Assembly: GCA_017438745.1 (NCBI GenBank)
Contig: JAFRUS010000055.1
Location: 1-64,000 of the forward strand
Length of the DNA stretch: 64,000 bases
From: Oscillospiraceae bacterium
Lineage (GTDB): Bacteria > Bacillota > Clostridia > Oscillospirales > Ruminococcaceae
Reading direction: 5' to 3'
Under the pieces are notes generated by a model, which did not search any database, was not told the DNA's origin, and saw nothing but the letters and a program-made list of their open reading frames with translations. Shown in pieces: positions 1-7,020 of this stretch. Every line of letters begins with the position of its first letter. Within the stretch, counting starts at the first letter, position 1. The position numbers and the translations under genes are program-made.

Positions 1-106
1 AAGCTTCATATTTATATTATACCTTATTTGAAATAAAAATACAACACCATACAACAAAGAATTTCAGAAAATTTGACACAAAAAAAGCCGCAATTATGCG
101 GTTTGA

Positions 107-199
107 ATTGGTTATATTGATTTGGAAGTGTTAAAGTGCCGGCAGTTCAAGGAACTGACAGGAATGAGTCCGAGCGATTACAGGAAAACGCACATATAA
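107..199 (+). pseudogene. C-terminal relic of an AraC-family regulator
   Basis: Reading from 107 to the stop at 197-199 gives about 30 residues ending in CRQFKELTGMSPSDYRKTHI, which matches the end of the second helix-turn-helix of AraC/XylS regulators (normally ...F.R.FKk.tGmSPs.YRk). An in-frame stop at 104-106 and the absence of the rest of the domain show it is a fragment. The remainder could only lie outside the window or be lost. No other gene is visible in bases 1-106, only a weak hairpin at 88-101. Confidence 0.6.
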
Positions 200-219
200 G
201 GCGGTGAAATAAAAAGCTA

Positions 220-248
220 TTGCAGTATCTGCGATTTTATAGTATAAT
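220..248 (+). promoter_or_regulatory. sigma-A promoter of prfB
   Basis: TTGCAG (220-225), a 17-bp spacer and a perfect TATAAT (243-248) lie about 45 bp before the prfB start codon. The promoter begins just after the AraC relic, so prfB has its own transcription start near 255. Confidence 0.7.
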
Positions 249-294
249 TATTTTATGTATGAAACGAAACAAGTAATTTTTGAAAGGATATACT

Positions 295-1416
295 ATGCTT
301 ATACTGGAAGATCTTAAAGCGGAACTCAATGGTTACAGACCGCAGCTCGATGAACTTCACGATGTGCTTGCGATTGAAGGCGCAAAAGAGAAGCTTGCAG
401 AGCTCCAGATGATGGTTGAACAGCCAGGGTTCTGGGATGACGTTGAAAAATCACAGAAAACAATGCAGACTGTAAAAGGTCTCGAGGGTAAAATAGAAAA
501 ATTCGGAAAGCTTTCAGCAATGCTCGAAGATCTCATCACAATGATCGAGCTTTGCATCGAAGAAGGCGACGACAGCTCAAATGACGAGATAGAAGCTGAA
601 TCAGAAGAGTTCAAGAGACTTCTCGAGGAAGAAAAGCTTGCAACACTTATGACAGGTGAGTACGACAGCTCAAATGCTATCATCACTTTCCATGCAGGTT
701 CAGGCGGAACCGAGGCTCAGGACTGGGCTGAAATGCTCTACAGAATGTACAACAAGTGGGCCGACAGACACGGTTTCAAGGTTGAACTTCTTGATTACCT
801 TGATGGTGATGAAGCCGGCATGAAGAGTGCATCAATACTTGTTGAAGGTACAAATGCTTACGGATTCCTCAAGTCAGAATCAGGCGTACACAGACTTGTT
901 CGTGTATCACCTTTTGACGCAGCCGGCAGAAGACACACATCATTTGCGGCTATCGAAATAATGCCTGAAATCGACGACACTATTGAAGTTGACATAAGAC
1001 CTGAAGACATCAAGATGGAAGTATTCCGTTCAAGCGGTGCCGGCGGTCAGCATATCAACAAGACATCATCAGCTGTACGTCTTATCCATCTGCCGACAGG
1101 TATCGTTGTTTCATGCCAGACACAGCGAAGCCAGTTCCAGAACAAGGACTACTGTATGAAGATGCTCCGTTCAAAACTCATCGAGATCAAGGAACGTGAA
1201 CATCTCGACAAGATCTCTGATATCAAGGGCGTACAGAAGGAAATCACATGGGGCGCACAGATCCGTTCATATGTTTTCATGCCTTACACACTTGTTAAGG
1301 ACCACAGAACAGGCTATGAAACAGGTAACGTTGACGGAGTAATGGACGGTGATCTTGACGGATTCATCAACGAATACTTAAAGTCACTTTCACACGGAAC
1401 ACTTGAGAAGGTATAA
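295..1416 (+). CDS. prfB: Peptide chain release factor 2
   Basis: Cytoplasmic class I release factor that reads UGA and UAA in the ribosomal A site and triggers peptidyl-tRNA hydrolysis. The 373-residue product carries the GGQ catalytic loop (SGAGGQHINKTSSA) and the RF2-specific SPF anticodon-like tripeptide (VSPFDAAGRRHTSF). I choose ATG 295 because GAAAGGA at 282-288 is correctly spaced; an in-frame TTG at 280 overlaps that site. The usual programmed +1 frameshift near codon 25 (CUU UGA) is absent: the frame runs straight through the corresponding region, so RF2 autoregulation by frameshifting is not expected here. The next gene follows after 18 bp. Confidence 0.97.
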   Translation: MLILEDLKAELNGYRPQLDELHDVLAIEGAKEKLAELQMMVEQPGFWDDVEKSQKTMQTVKGLEGKIEKFGKLSAMLEDLITMIELCIEEGDDSSNDEIEAESEEFKRLLEEEKLATLMTGEYDSSNAIITFHAGSGGTEAQDWAEMLYRMYNKWADRHGFKVELLDYLDGDEAGMKSASILVEGTNAYGFLKSESGVHRLVRVSPFDAAGRRHTSFAAIEIMPEIDDTIEVDIRPEDIKMEVFRSSGAGGQHINKTSSAVRLIHLPTGIVVSCQTQRSQFQNKDYCMKMLRSKLIEIKEREHLDKISDIKGVQKEITWGAQIRSYVFMPYTLVKDHRTGYETGNVDGVMDGDLDGFINEYLKSLSHGTLEKV

Positions 1417-1434
1417 TTAAGAGGGATTTTTAAA

Positions 1435-2382
1435 ATGATTTCATATACCGGGGAAGAATGTTTAGCCTGCGGGCAGAAATTCGGGGATAAAGATGATATA
1501 GTGGTGTGTCCTGTATGCGGTACACCTTATCACAGAAGCTGTTACAGGGAAAAGGGCGAATGTATAAACCATGCTCTTCATGAGTCCGGAGGAAGCTGGA
1601 TGGCTGAATCGGTCCAGAAGAAAAAAACGACGGACTACATAAAGACTATCTGTCCTGAGTGCTCAGTTCTGAATCCGGAAGATGCTGAGAACTGCATCAA
1701 CTGCGGAACACCTCTTAAGGAGCGTGACTGCGAAAAGATAGATTTTTCTGACGAGAAAGTAACGTTTACCAAGGTGGATCTGGCCGAAAAATACTACGGT
1801 ATGGATCCGCAGGAAGTTATGGATGAAGATTCAGGCGTTACTATTGGTGACATGGCCGACTACGTCCGCATAAACAGATTCTATTACATGATCGCATTCA
1901 GAAGACTGAAGGAATCGACAGTAAAGATGTCGGTGAATTTCTCAGCCTTTCTGTTTCCTGAATATTATTGTGCAGCCAGAAAGATGTACGGTGCGGGTCT
2001 TCTGATCCTGCTTTTCAGAAACATTATCATGATACCGTTCCTTCTGGAATGGCTTGCTGACAGCGGATCGGCAGGGTTTGCATTCCATGCACTGTCACAG
2101 TACGCAGCTGCCCATGCATTCAGTACTACTGTGGTCAACATTACAAAGGCCGTGGATATTGCTCTTAAAGTGTGCTTCGGACTTTTCGCAAATGAGCTTT
2201 ATTTCCAGCACACTCTCGATACACTCAAAAGACTGCGCAAGGTCTCACCGACGCATCTGAAATACAAGCAGCTTGCAGGTCAGTGCGGCGGAATAAGCAT
2301 TATGGGTATACTGACTATGATGCTGGTGGAATTTCTTATCGTTGCGCTTATCATGCTCGTACTTACAATTCTGTCTCAGTGA
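1435..2382 (+). CDS. Prokaryotic RING-finger / zinc-ribbon membrane protein
   Basis: A 315-residue protein whose first 45 residues form a RING-like treble-clef zinc site (CLACGQ, CPVCGTPYHRSC, then C..H), followed near residue 70 by a second zinc ribbon (CPECSVLNPEDAENCINCG). The C-terminal part has two to three strongly hydrophobic segments (about 183-205 and 285-314), so it is probably anchored in the membrane with the zinc domains cytosolic. It resembles the Prok-RING plus DUF2628-type architecture of Clostridia; no biochemical role is established. It follows prfB by 18 bp and is probably co-transcribed. RBS GAGGGA sits about 10 bp before the ATG. Confidence 0.75.
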   Translation: MISYTGEECLACGQKFGDKDDIVVCPVCGTPYHRSCYREKGECINHALHESGGSWMAESVQKKKTTDYIKTICPECSVLNPEDAENCINCGTPLKERDCEKIDFSDEKVTFTKVDLAEKYYGMDPQEVMDEDSGVTIGDMADYVRINRFYYMIAFRRLKESTVKMSVNFSAFLFPEYYCAARKMYGAGLLILLFRNIIMIPFLLEWLADSGSAGFAFHALSQYAAAHAFSTTVVNITKAVDIALKVCFGLFANELYFQHTLDTLKRLRKVSPTHLKYKQLAGQCGGISIMGILTMMLVEFLIVALIMLVLTILSQ

Positions 2383-2395
2383 ATTTAATAAAATG

Positions 2396-2486
2396 ATACG
2401 TGTGGATATTCCGGGGCAAAGCCACGTAAATCCACGCTTCGAAAATCCGGCTTTGCCGGATTTTTGCTTTGATAAGTGTTTTCTTA
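2396..2486. repeat. Degenerate copy of the GGCGAAGCC palindromic element
   Basis: The right end (GATAAGTGTTTTCTTA) matches the inverted terminal repeat of the dispersed element seen at 24667-24780. Its internal hairpin AAAATCCGG/CCGGATTTTT (2442-2465) is followed by a T run and can act as terminator for the upstream prfB operon. The left terminus is not recognisable. The rpsF promoter starts 8 bp after it. Confidence 0.5.
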
Positions 2487-2494
2487 AAAAACAC

Positions 2495-2523
2495 TTGACA
2501 TTGCAAGAGTAATATGATAAAAT
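2495..2523 (+). promoter_or_regulatory. sigma-A promoter of the rpsF-ssb-rpsR operon
   Basis: TTGACA (2495-2500), a 17-bp spacer and TAAAAT (2518-2523). Predicted transcription start is near 2530, giving a leader of about 54 nt. Confidence 0.8.
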
Positions 2524-2539
2524 AATACTGTTATCCTTG

Positions 2540-2557
2540 CTCACACCTAGTTGTGGG
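2540..2557 (+). promoter_or_regulatory. Leader hairpin, candidate S6:S18 autoregulatory site
   Basis: CTCACA and TGTGGG can pair around a CCTAGT loop in the short rpsF leader, 12 nt before the Shine-Dalgarno AGGAGG. In many bacteria the S6-S18 heterodimer binds a leader hairpin mimicking its 16S rRNA site. Position and size fit that, but I did not verify the conserved motif base by base. Confidence 0.4.
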
Positions 2558-2583
2558 CGAAATCCAGAAGGAGGTGCATTTAA

Positions 2584-2883
2584 ATGGCAAAGCTCAAAGA
2601 AAAATATGAGTTAATGGTTATCTTCAACACAAAGCTTGGCGAAGACGGAATTAAGGAACTCGTAGAAAAGTACAAGGGTACAATCGAAAGACACGCTACT
2701 CTCGATTCAGTTGATGAATGGGGCAAGCGTAAGCTCGCTTACGAAATCGAAGACGAAACAGAAGGTTATTATGTTCTTTACAACTTCGAATCTACACCGG
2801 ATTTCCCTGTAGAAATCGAAAGAAGACTTAACATCAACGAAAACGTACTTCGTTCTTTAGTAACTGTTGCAGTTGCTAAGTAA
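2584..2883 (+). CDS. rpsF: 30S ribosomal protein S6
   Basis: A 99-residue ribosomal protein of the small-subunit platform that pairs with S18 on 16S rRNA. Family features are present: N-terminal YELMVIFNTKL strand, EWGKRKLAYEIEDETEGYYVLYNF core and the VLRSLV C-terminal helix. First gene of the standard rpsF-ssb-rpsR operon, with a strong AGGAGG site at 2569-2574. The product lacks the acidic C-terminal extension seen in E. coli, as is normal for Firmicutes. Confidence 0.97.
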   Translation: MAKLKEKYELMVIFNTKLGEDGIKELVEKYKGTIERHATLDSVDEWGKRKLAYEIEDETEGYYVLYNFESTPDFPVEIERRLNINENVLRSLVTVAVAK

Positions 2884-2901
2884 GCAATTTAAGGAGGAAC
2901 T

Positions 2902-3369
2902 ATGTTTAATAAGGTAATTCTCATGGGAAGACTGGTTGCAGATCCAGAACTGAGACAGACTCCTAGTAACATTTCCGTATGCCGCTTCAGAATCGCAGTT
3001 GACAGAGGCTTTCAGTCAAACAACGGCGAAAGACAGGCTGATTTCATTTCGATCGTAGCATGGAGACAGAGCGCTGAATTTGTCAGCAAGTATTTCTCCA
3101 AGGGCAAGATGATCATAGTTGAAGGTTCACTTCGTAACGCTGATTACACAGACGCTAACGGAGTTAAGCACTACGCTATGGAAGTTCAGGCTGACAAGGT
3201 TTCATTCGGTGAATCAAAATCTGCTTCACAGAGTGCTCCTTCAGGTAATTTCCAGCAGCCTTCATACCAGGCAGCTCCGGCCGCAAAGCCAGCTCCGGAT
3301 GAATCAGTACAGATCGGTGACTTAGGTGAATTCGAAGAGATCCTGAGTGACGGTGACGTTCCTTTTTAA
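2902..3369 (+). CDS. ssb: Single-stranded DNA-binding protein
   Basis: A 155-residue SSB: N-terminal OB fold (MFNKVILMGRLVADPELRQT, residues 1-105) followed by a Ser/Gln/Pro/Ala-rich linker and an acidic tail ending DGDVPF. That tail is the conserved peptide through which SSB recruits replication and repair proteins. It binds ssDNA as a tetramer in replication, recombination and repair. It lies 18 bp after rpsF with its own AAGGAGGAA site. Confidence 0.97.
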   Translation: MFNKVILMGRLVADPELRQTPSNISVCRFRIAVDRGFQSNNGERQADFISIVAWRQSAEFVSKYFSKGKMIIVEGSLRNADYTDANGVKHYAMEVQADKVSFGESKSASQSAPSGNFQQPSYQAAPAAKPAPDESVQIGDLGEFEEILSDGDVPF

Positions 3370-3416
3370 TCGATTTTTCGTTCAGGTTTAAAATTAAGTG
3401 TTGAGGAGGGTTAATC

Positions 3417-3671
3417 ATGGAAAAGGAAAAGGACAGAGAAAGAAGTCCTCGTAATGCAAAGAGACCTCGTAAAAAGGTTTGCTCATTCTGCGTAGACAGA
3501 GTTGAAGTTATCGACTACAAGGATGTTGCAAAGCTCAGAAAGTGCATGACAGAAAGAGCTAAGATTCTTCCTAGACGTGTAACAGGTACTTGCGCATTCC
3601 ACCAGCGTGAACTCACAAAGGCTATCAAGAGAGCAAGACACGTTGCATTACTTCCATATGTTAGCGAATAA
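3417..3671 (+). CDS. rpsR: 30S ribosomal protein S18
   Basis: An 84-residue basic protein with the S18 signature ([25 protein letters not shown], then [20 protein letters not shown]). CSFC and a later TCAFH retain cysteines and a histidine of zinc-binding-type S18 paralogues. It assembles with S6 on the 30S platform. Last gene of the operon, followed by a hairpin. Strong GGAGGG site before ATG. Confidence 0.96.
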   Translation: MEKEKDRERSPRNAKRPRKKVCSFCVDRVEVIDYKDVAKLRKCMTERAKILPRRVTGTCAFHQRELTKAIKRARHVALLPYVSE

Positions 3672-3693
3672 TTTTTAAAGCTATATATAACTT

Positions 3694-3721
3694 AAGCTGC
3701 TCCGATTTATCAGAGCAGCTT
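3694..3721 (+). terminator. Terminator hairpin after rpsR
   Basis: Perfect 9-bp stem AAGCTGCTC/GAGCAGCTT, 10-nt loop, directly after the rpsR operon. The downstream run is A- rather than T-rich, so termination efficiency is uncertain. Confidence 0.55.
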
Positions 3722-3886
3722 ATAAAAAAACTATTAACTGTAAAATTATAACGTATATGAAACTATATAACGATACATAATTTTGGGATAATACATTTAT
3801 TTGCACTGTAAAAATAATTTTCGGGATTTAAAGGAAATATGAGTCTGACTTAAAAAATCTGCAACAAAGTTAAAGACAAAAAAAGA

Positions 3887-3917
3887 CACCGTACAGCTGA
3901 CGCCGTACGGTGTTTTT
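3887..3917. terminator. Bidirectional terminator hairpin
   Basis: CACCGTAC/GTACGGTG stem with TTTTT at 3913-3917 and an A run on the other side, so it can stop transcription from either strand. It lies between rpsR (plus) and the convergent acyl-CoA synthetase (minus). Confidence 0.7.
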
Positions 3918-3927
3918 GTATTAATCG

Positions 3928-3996
3928 TATGGGGGTGAGGGGGCGAAGCCCCCTCAAAACAAAGCCCCCTCCCAGGGGGAGGGGGTTGGGGGTGGG
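3928..3996. repeat. G/C-block repeat with GGGGGCGAAGCCCCC hairpin
   Basis: Two adjacent palindromic blocks (GAGGGGGCGAAGCCCCCTC, then CCCCCTCCCAGGGGGAGGGGG) related in core to the dispersed GGCGAAGCC element, but without its terminal repeats. It fills the convergent gap 3672-4014; no gene is visible there. Confidence 0.5.
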
Positions 3997-4014
3997 GATA
4001 CAAATACGAAGTAT

Positions 4015-5649
4015 TTAACCCTTTATCTGTGCTGCAACGAGGCTCTCGCCGCAGTAAATCTTACGAAGCTTTGGCTTTTCAATTTTGCCGGTTGGATTTC
4101 TCGGAACATCAGCGAAGATGATTTTGTGGGGCCTCTTGTATCTTGGAAGAGCCTTGCAGAATTCTTCGATTTCAGCTTCTGTACATTCCATATCAGGCTT
4201 GATCTCGATAATAGCAGCTGTGATCTCACCAAGTCTGTGATCAGGAAGACCGATAACAGCAACGTCCTTGATCTTTGTATTTGAACGGAGGAAGTCTTCG
4301 ATCTGAACAGGGTAGATGTTTTCACCGCCACTGATGATAACGTCTTTCTTTCTGTCAACGAGGTAGATGAATCCGTCTTCGTCTTCCTGCGCCATATCAC
4401 CTGTAAAGAGCCAGCCGTCGCCAAGTACTTCAGCAGTAGCTTCAGGGTTCTTGTAGTAGCACTTCATAACGCCAGGACCCTTGACAGCGAGTTCGCCGAC
4501 TTCGCCCTTCTTTACAGTGTTTCTGTTTTCATCAACTATGCGTACTTCCCAGCCGTATCCAGGAACGCCGATAGCACCTACCTTGTGGATGTTCTCAACG
4601 CCGAGATGAACGCAGCCAGGACCGATTGATTCTGACAGTCCGTAGTTTGTATCGTACTCGTGGTTAGGGAATACAGACTTCCAGCGCTTGATAAGGCTCG
4701 GAGGTACAGGCTGTGCACCGATGTGCATAAGTCTCCACTGTGATGTTTCGTATTCGCTTAAGTTTATCTCGCCGCGGTCAATGGCATCAAGAATATCCTG
4801 TGCCCACGGAACCAGCAGCCATACTATTGTACATTTTTCTTCTGAAACGGCCTTCATAATTGTCTTAGGCTTAACACCCTTGAGGAGGACAGCTTTTGAA
4901 CCGGAAATAAGGCTTCCGAACCAGTGCATCTTGGCACCTGTATGGTAAAGCGGCGGGATGCAGAGGAAAACGTCGTCCTCAGTCTGACCGTGGTGCTTCT
5001 GCTCAACGCGTGCTGAGTGCATAAGGCTTTCGTGATTGTGAAGAATAGCCTTAGGGAAACCTGTTGTACCTGATGAGAAGTAGATGGCAGCATCGTCTTC
5101 GTCAGTGAGCTCAACTTCAGGAGCTGTACTTGAATGGTTTGCTGCAAGGTGAAGGTAGTTTTCAGCGAATGTAGGACAGTTGTCACCTACGTAGAAGATA
5201 AGCTTTACCTTTGGAATATCTTCAGCTATCTCTTCCATACGTCCGATGAATTCAGGTCCGAAGATGATAGCATTTGTATCAGCAAGATCGAGACAGTATT
5301 TGATCTCGGATGATGTGTATCTGTAGTTGAGCGGAACTGCAAGAGCACCTGTCTTGAGGATACCGAAGTAGATAGGGAGCCATTCGAGGCCGTTCATAAG
5401 AAGAATGCCTACCTTGTCGCCCTTCTTGATACCGCGGCTCATGAGAAGGTTTGCACATCTGTTGGCCTTTTCGTTGAAAACGCTCCATGTGATCTCGCGG
5501 CGGTATGTCTCTTCGCTGCTCTGTTCAATGAGTTCATATTCCTTCCAGGTTACACGTCTCATTTCAGTAACTTCAGGATTTATTTCAACAAGTGCAGTTC
5601 TGTCACTGAACTTTTCTGCGTTGTTTTCAAGTAGTTTTGTTATTGGCAT
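4015..5649 (-). CDS. Acyl-CoA synthetase (AMP-forming, class I adenylating enzyme)
   Basis: A 544-residue ANL-superfamily ligase that activates a carboxylic acid as acyl-AMP and transfers it to CoA. Seen: the A3 phosphate loop YFSSGTTGFPKA, A5 YGLSES, A7 GWLFTGDMAQEDEDGF, A8 DRKKDVIISGGENIYP and the A10 lysine motif NPTGKIEKPKLR. The N-terminus and size resemble long/medium-chain fatty acyl-CoA ligases; the substrate cannot be read from the sequence. The start is supported by an AAAGGA site. Monocistronic, with a TTGACT-17-TAAAAT promoter and a palindrome at the likely transcription start that recurs upstream of the SGNH hydrolase gene. Confidence 0.88.
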   Translation of the reverse strand: MPITKLLENNAEKFSDRTALVEINPEVTEMRRVTWKEYELIEQSSEETYRREITWSVFNEKANRCANLLMSRGIKKGDKVGILLMNGLEWLPIYFGILKTGALAVPLNYRYTSSEIKYCLDLADTNAIIFGPEFIGRMEEIAEDIPKVKLIFYVGDNCPTFAENYLHLAANHSSTAPEVELTDEDDAAIYFSSGTTGFPKAILHNHESLMHSARVEQKHHGQTEDDVFLCIPPLYHTGAKMHWFGSLISGSKAVLLKGVKPKTIMKAVSEEKCTIVWLLVPWAQDILDAIDRGEINLSEYETSQWRLMHIGAQPVPPSLIKRWKSVFPNHEYDTNYGLSESIGPGCVHLGVENIHKVGAIGVPGYGWEVRIVDENRNTVKKGEVGELAVKGPGVMKCYYKNPEATAEVLGDGWLFTGDMAQEDEDGFIYLVDRKKDVIISGGENIYPVQIEDFLRSNTKIKDVAVIGLPDHRLGEITAAIIEIKPDMECTEAEIEEFCKALPRYKRPHKIIFADVPRNPTGKIEKPKLRKIYCGESLVAAQIKG

Positions 5650-5682
5650 TAGTCCATTTCCTTTCGAAAATCATTATAAGGG

Positions 5683-5704
5683 AACGTAAAAGCGTTCACT
5701 ATAA
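5683..5704 (-). promoter_or_regulatory. Inverted-repeat motif at the start of the acyl-CoA synthetase transcript
   Basis: On the minus strand TTATAGTGAACGC...TTTTACGTT lies just after the -10. The AACG/CGTT arms can form a short hairpin or be an operator. The same 13-nt and 9-nt blocks recur at 56080-56104. Confidence 0.45.
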
Positions 5705-5705
5705 T

Positions 5706-5734
5706 ATTTTACTACTTTAATGCAAAAAAGTCAA
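5706..5734 (-). promoter_or_regulatory. sigma-A promoter of acyl-CoA synthetase
   Basis: TTGACT (5734-5729), 17-bp spacer, TAAAAT (5711-5706) on the minus strand. Confidence 0.65.
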
Positions 5735-5779
5735 TAGACAATAGAAGATGATATGCTTTATTGTTGAAAACAAACAAAA

Positions 5780-5809
5780 GCTCCTCCGGATATTATATTC
5801 CGGAGGAGC
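5780..5809 (-). terminator. Terminator after asnA
   Basis: 10-bp stem GCTCCTCCGG/CCGGAGGAGC followed on the minus strand by TTTTGTTTG; located about 70 bp after the asnA stop. Confidence 0.8.
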
Positions 5810-5878
5810 GATGCATTTTATATTTTCTGAAAGATGATCGATGCGGATCTGTGACCAGCAAATTTATGTATTCTTTTA

Positions 5879-6892
5879 TCAGAGAAGAACAATTCCGTGG
5901 TCAGCGCACTTCTTTGTCATTTCCTCAGGCCAGATAGATGACTGTACTTCACCTATGTGAGCCTTTTCGAGAAGGAGCATGCAGAGTCTTGACTGGCCGA
6001 TACCGCCGCCGATTGTGAGCGGAAGAGTGCCGTCTGCTATCATCTTGTGGTAAGGGAACTTCATTCTCTCTTCAGCTCCGCATTCAGCAAGCTGGCTCTT
6101 AAGTGAGTTTTCATCTACACGTATACCCATTGATGAGATCTCAAGTGCATTGTCAAGAACTTCGTCCCATACGAGAATGTCGCCGTTGAGTGACCAGTCG
6201 TCGTAGTCAGGAGCTCTGCCGTCGTGCTTTTCACCGCTTGCAAGTTTACCGCCGATCTGCATGATGAATACTGTGCCGTGTTCCTTGGTGATAAGACGTT
6301 CACGTTCCTTGGCACTTTTGTCAGGGTACATGTTTTCGAGTTCCTGTGTAGTGATGAAGAAAGGAGTGTCGCATATTGCAGCTTTTAACTGAGGATATCT
6401 GAGGCTTACTTTTCTCTTGGTGTAAGCAACGGCCTTAACGATAGCCTTAACTGTTTCCTTAAGATATTCAACAGTGCGTTCTTCTCTTGTGATGACCTTT
6501 TCCCAGTCCCACTGGTCAACGAAGATAGAATGTGTGTTATCTGTATCGTCGTCGCGTCTGATAGCGTTCATGTCTGTGTAGATGCCTTCACCCGGCTTGT
6601 ATCCGTAACGGTAAAGGGCCATTCTCTTCCACTTTGCAAGAGACTGAACTACTTCGGCATCTGTTCCGTTTATTTCTTTGATGTCAAATCCGACTTTTCT
6701 TTCAACACCGTTAAGGTCGTCGTTGATTCCGCTTTCAGTTGTAACGATAAGAGGAGCTGAAACTCGGTCAAGTGTTACGGCAAATGAAAGAGCCTGCTGG
6801 AAGACATCTTTAATGTATTTGATGGCATGCTGGGTTTCTCTGAGTGAGAGGGAAGCCTTGTAACCTTCCGGTAAGTAGAGAGATTTTGACAT
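5879..6892 (-). CDS. asnA: Aspartate--ammonia ligase (asparagine synthetase A)
   Basis: ATP-dependent ligation of ammonia to aspartate, giving asparagine and AMP. The 337-residue length matches E. coli AsnA (330). Class II aaRS-like fold with SLYLPEGYKASLSLRETQ at the N-terminus, LDRVSAPLIV, DQWDWE and the C-terminal GGGIGQSRLCMLLL motif. I choose ATG 6892 because AAAGGA lies 9 nt before it; the upstream ATG at 6901 abuts the SD. It follows asnS on the same strand but has its own consensus promoter and an intrinsic terminator in the leader, so control by attenuation is likely. Together asnS and asnA form an asparagine supply/charging pair. Confidence 0.96.
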   Translation of the reverse strand: MSKSLYLPEGYKASLSLRETQHAIKYIKDVFQQALSFAVTLDRVSAPLIVTTESGINDDLNGVERKVGFDIKEINGTDAEVVQSLAKWKRMALYRYGYKPGEGIYTDMNAIRRDDDTDNTHSIFVDQWDWEKVITREERTVEYLKETVKAIVKAVAYTKRKVSLRYPQLKAAICDTPFFITTQELENMYPDKSAKERERLITKEHGTVFIMQIGGKLASGEKHDGRAPDYDDWSLNGDILVWDEVLDNALEISSMGIRVDENSLKSQLAECGAEERMKFPYHKMIADGTLPLTIGGGIGQSRLCMLLLEKAHIGEVQSSIWPEEMTKKCADHGIVLL

Positions 6893-6912
6893 ATTAAACA
6901 TTCCTTTCTAAC

Positions 6913-6963
6913 AAAAAAAGACGCAGACTGCACGTATCATGCAGTCTGAACGTCTTTGTTCAG
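6913..6963 (-). promoter_or_regulatory. Putative attenuator in the asnA leader
   Basis: Between the asnA promoter and its RBS the minus strand can form a strong terminator (arms 6920-6932 and 6940-6954, CAGACTGCA/TGCAGTCTG plus GACG/CGTC) followed by seven Ts (6919-6913). An alternative 6-bp hairpin, CTGAAC/GTTCAG (6946-6963), overlaps its 5' arm and would block it. No T-box motif is present here, so the ligand or factor is unknown. It may also simply terminate asnS transcripts. Confidence 0.6.
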
Positions 6964-6980
6964 CAATTATTTACGTGTAT

Positions 6981-7009
6981 ATTATAGCACTGTACTATTC
7001 TGATGTCAA
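6981..7009 (-). promoter_or_regulatory. sigma-A promoter of asnA
   Basis: Perfect TTGACA (7009-7004), 17-bp spacer and TATAAT (6986-6981) on the minus strand, starting only 11 bp after the asnS stop codon. Predicted start near 6974, upstream of the leader terminator. Confidence 0.8.
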
Positions 7010-7020
7010 GGGAGGGGGGA

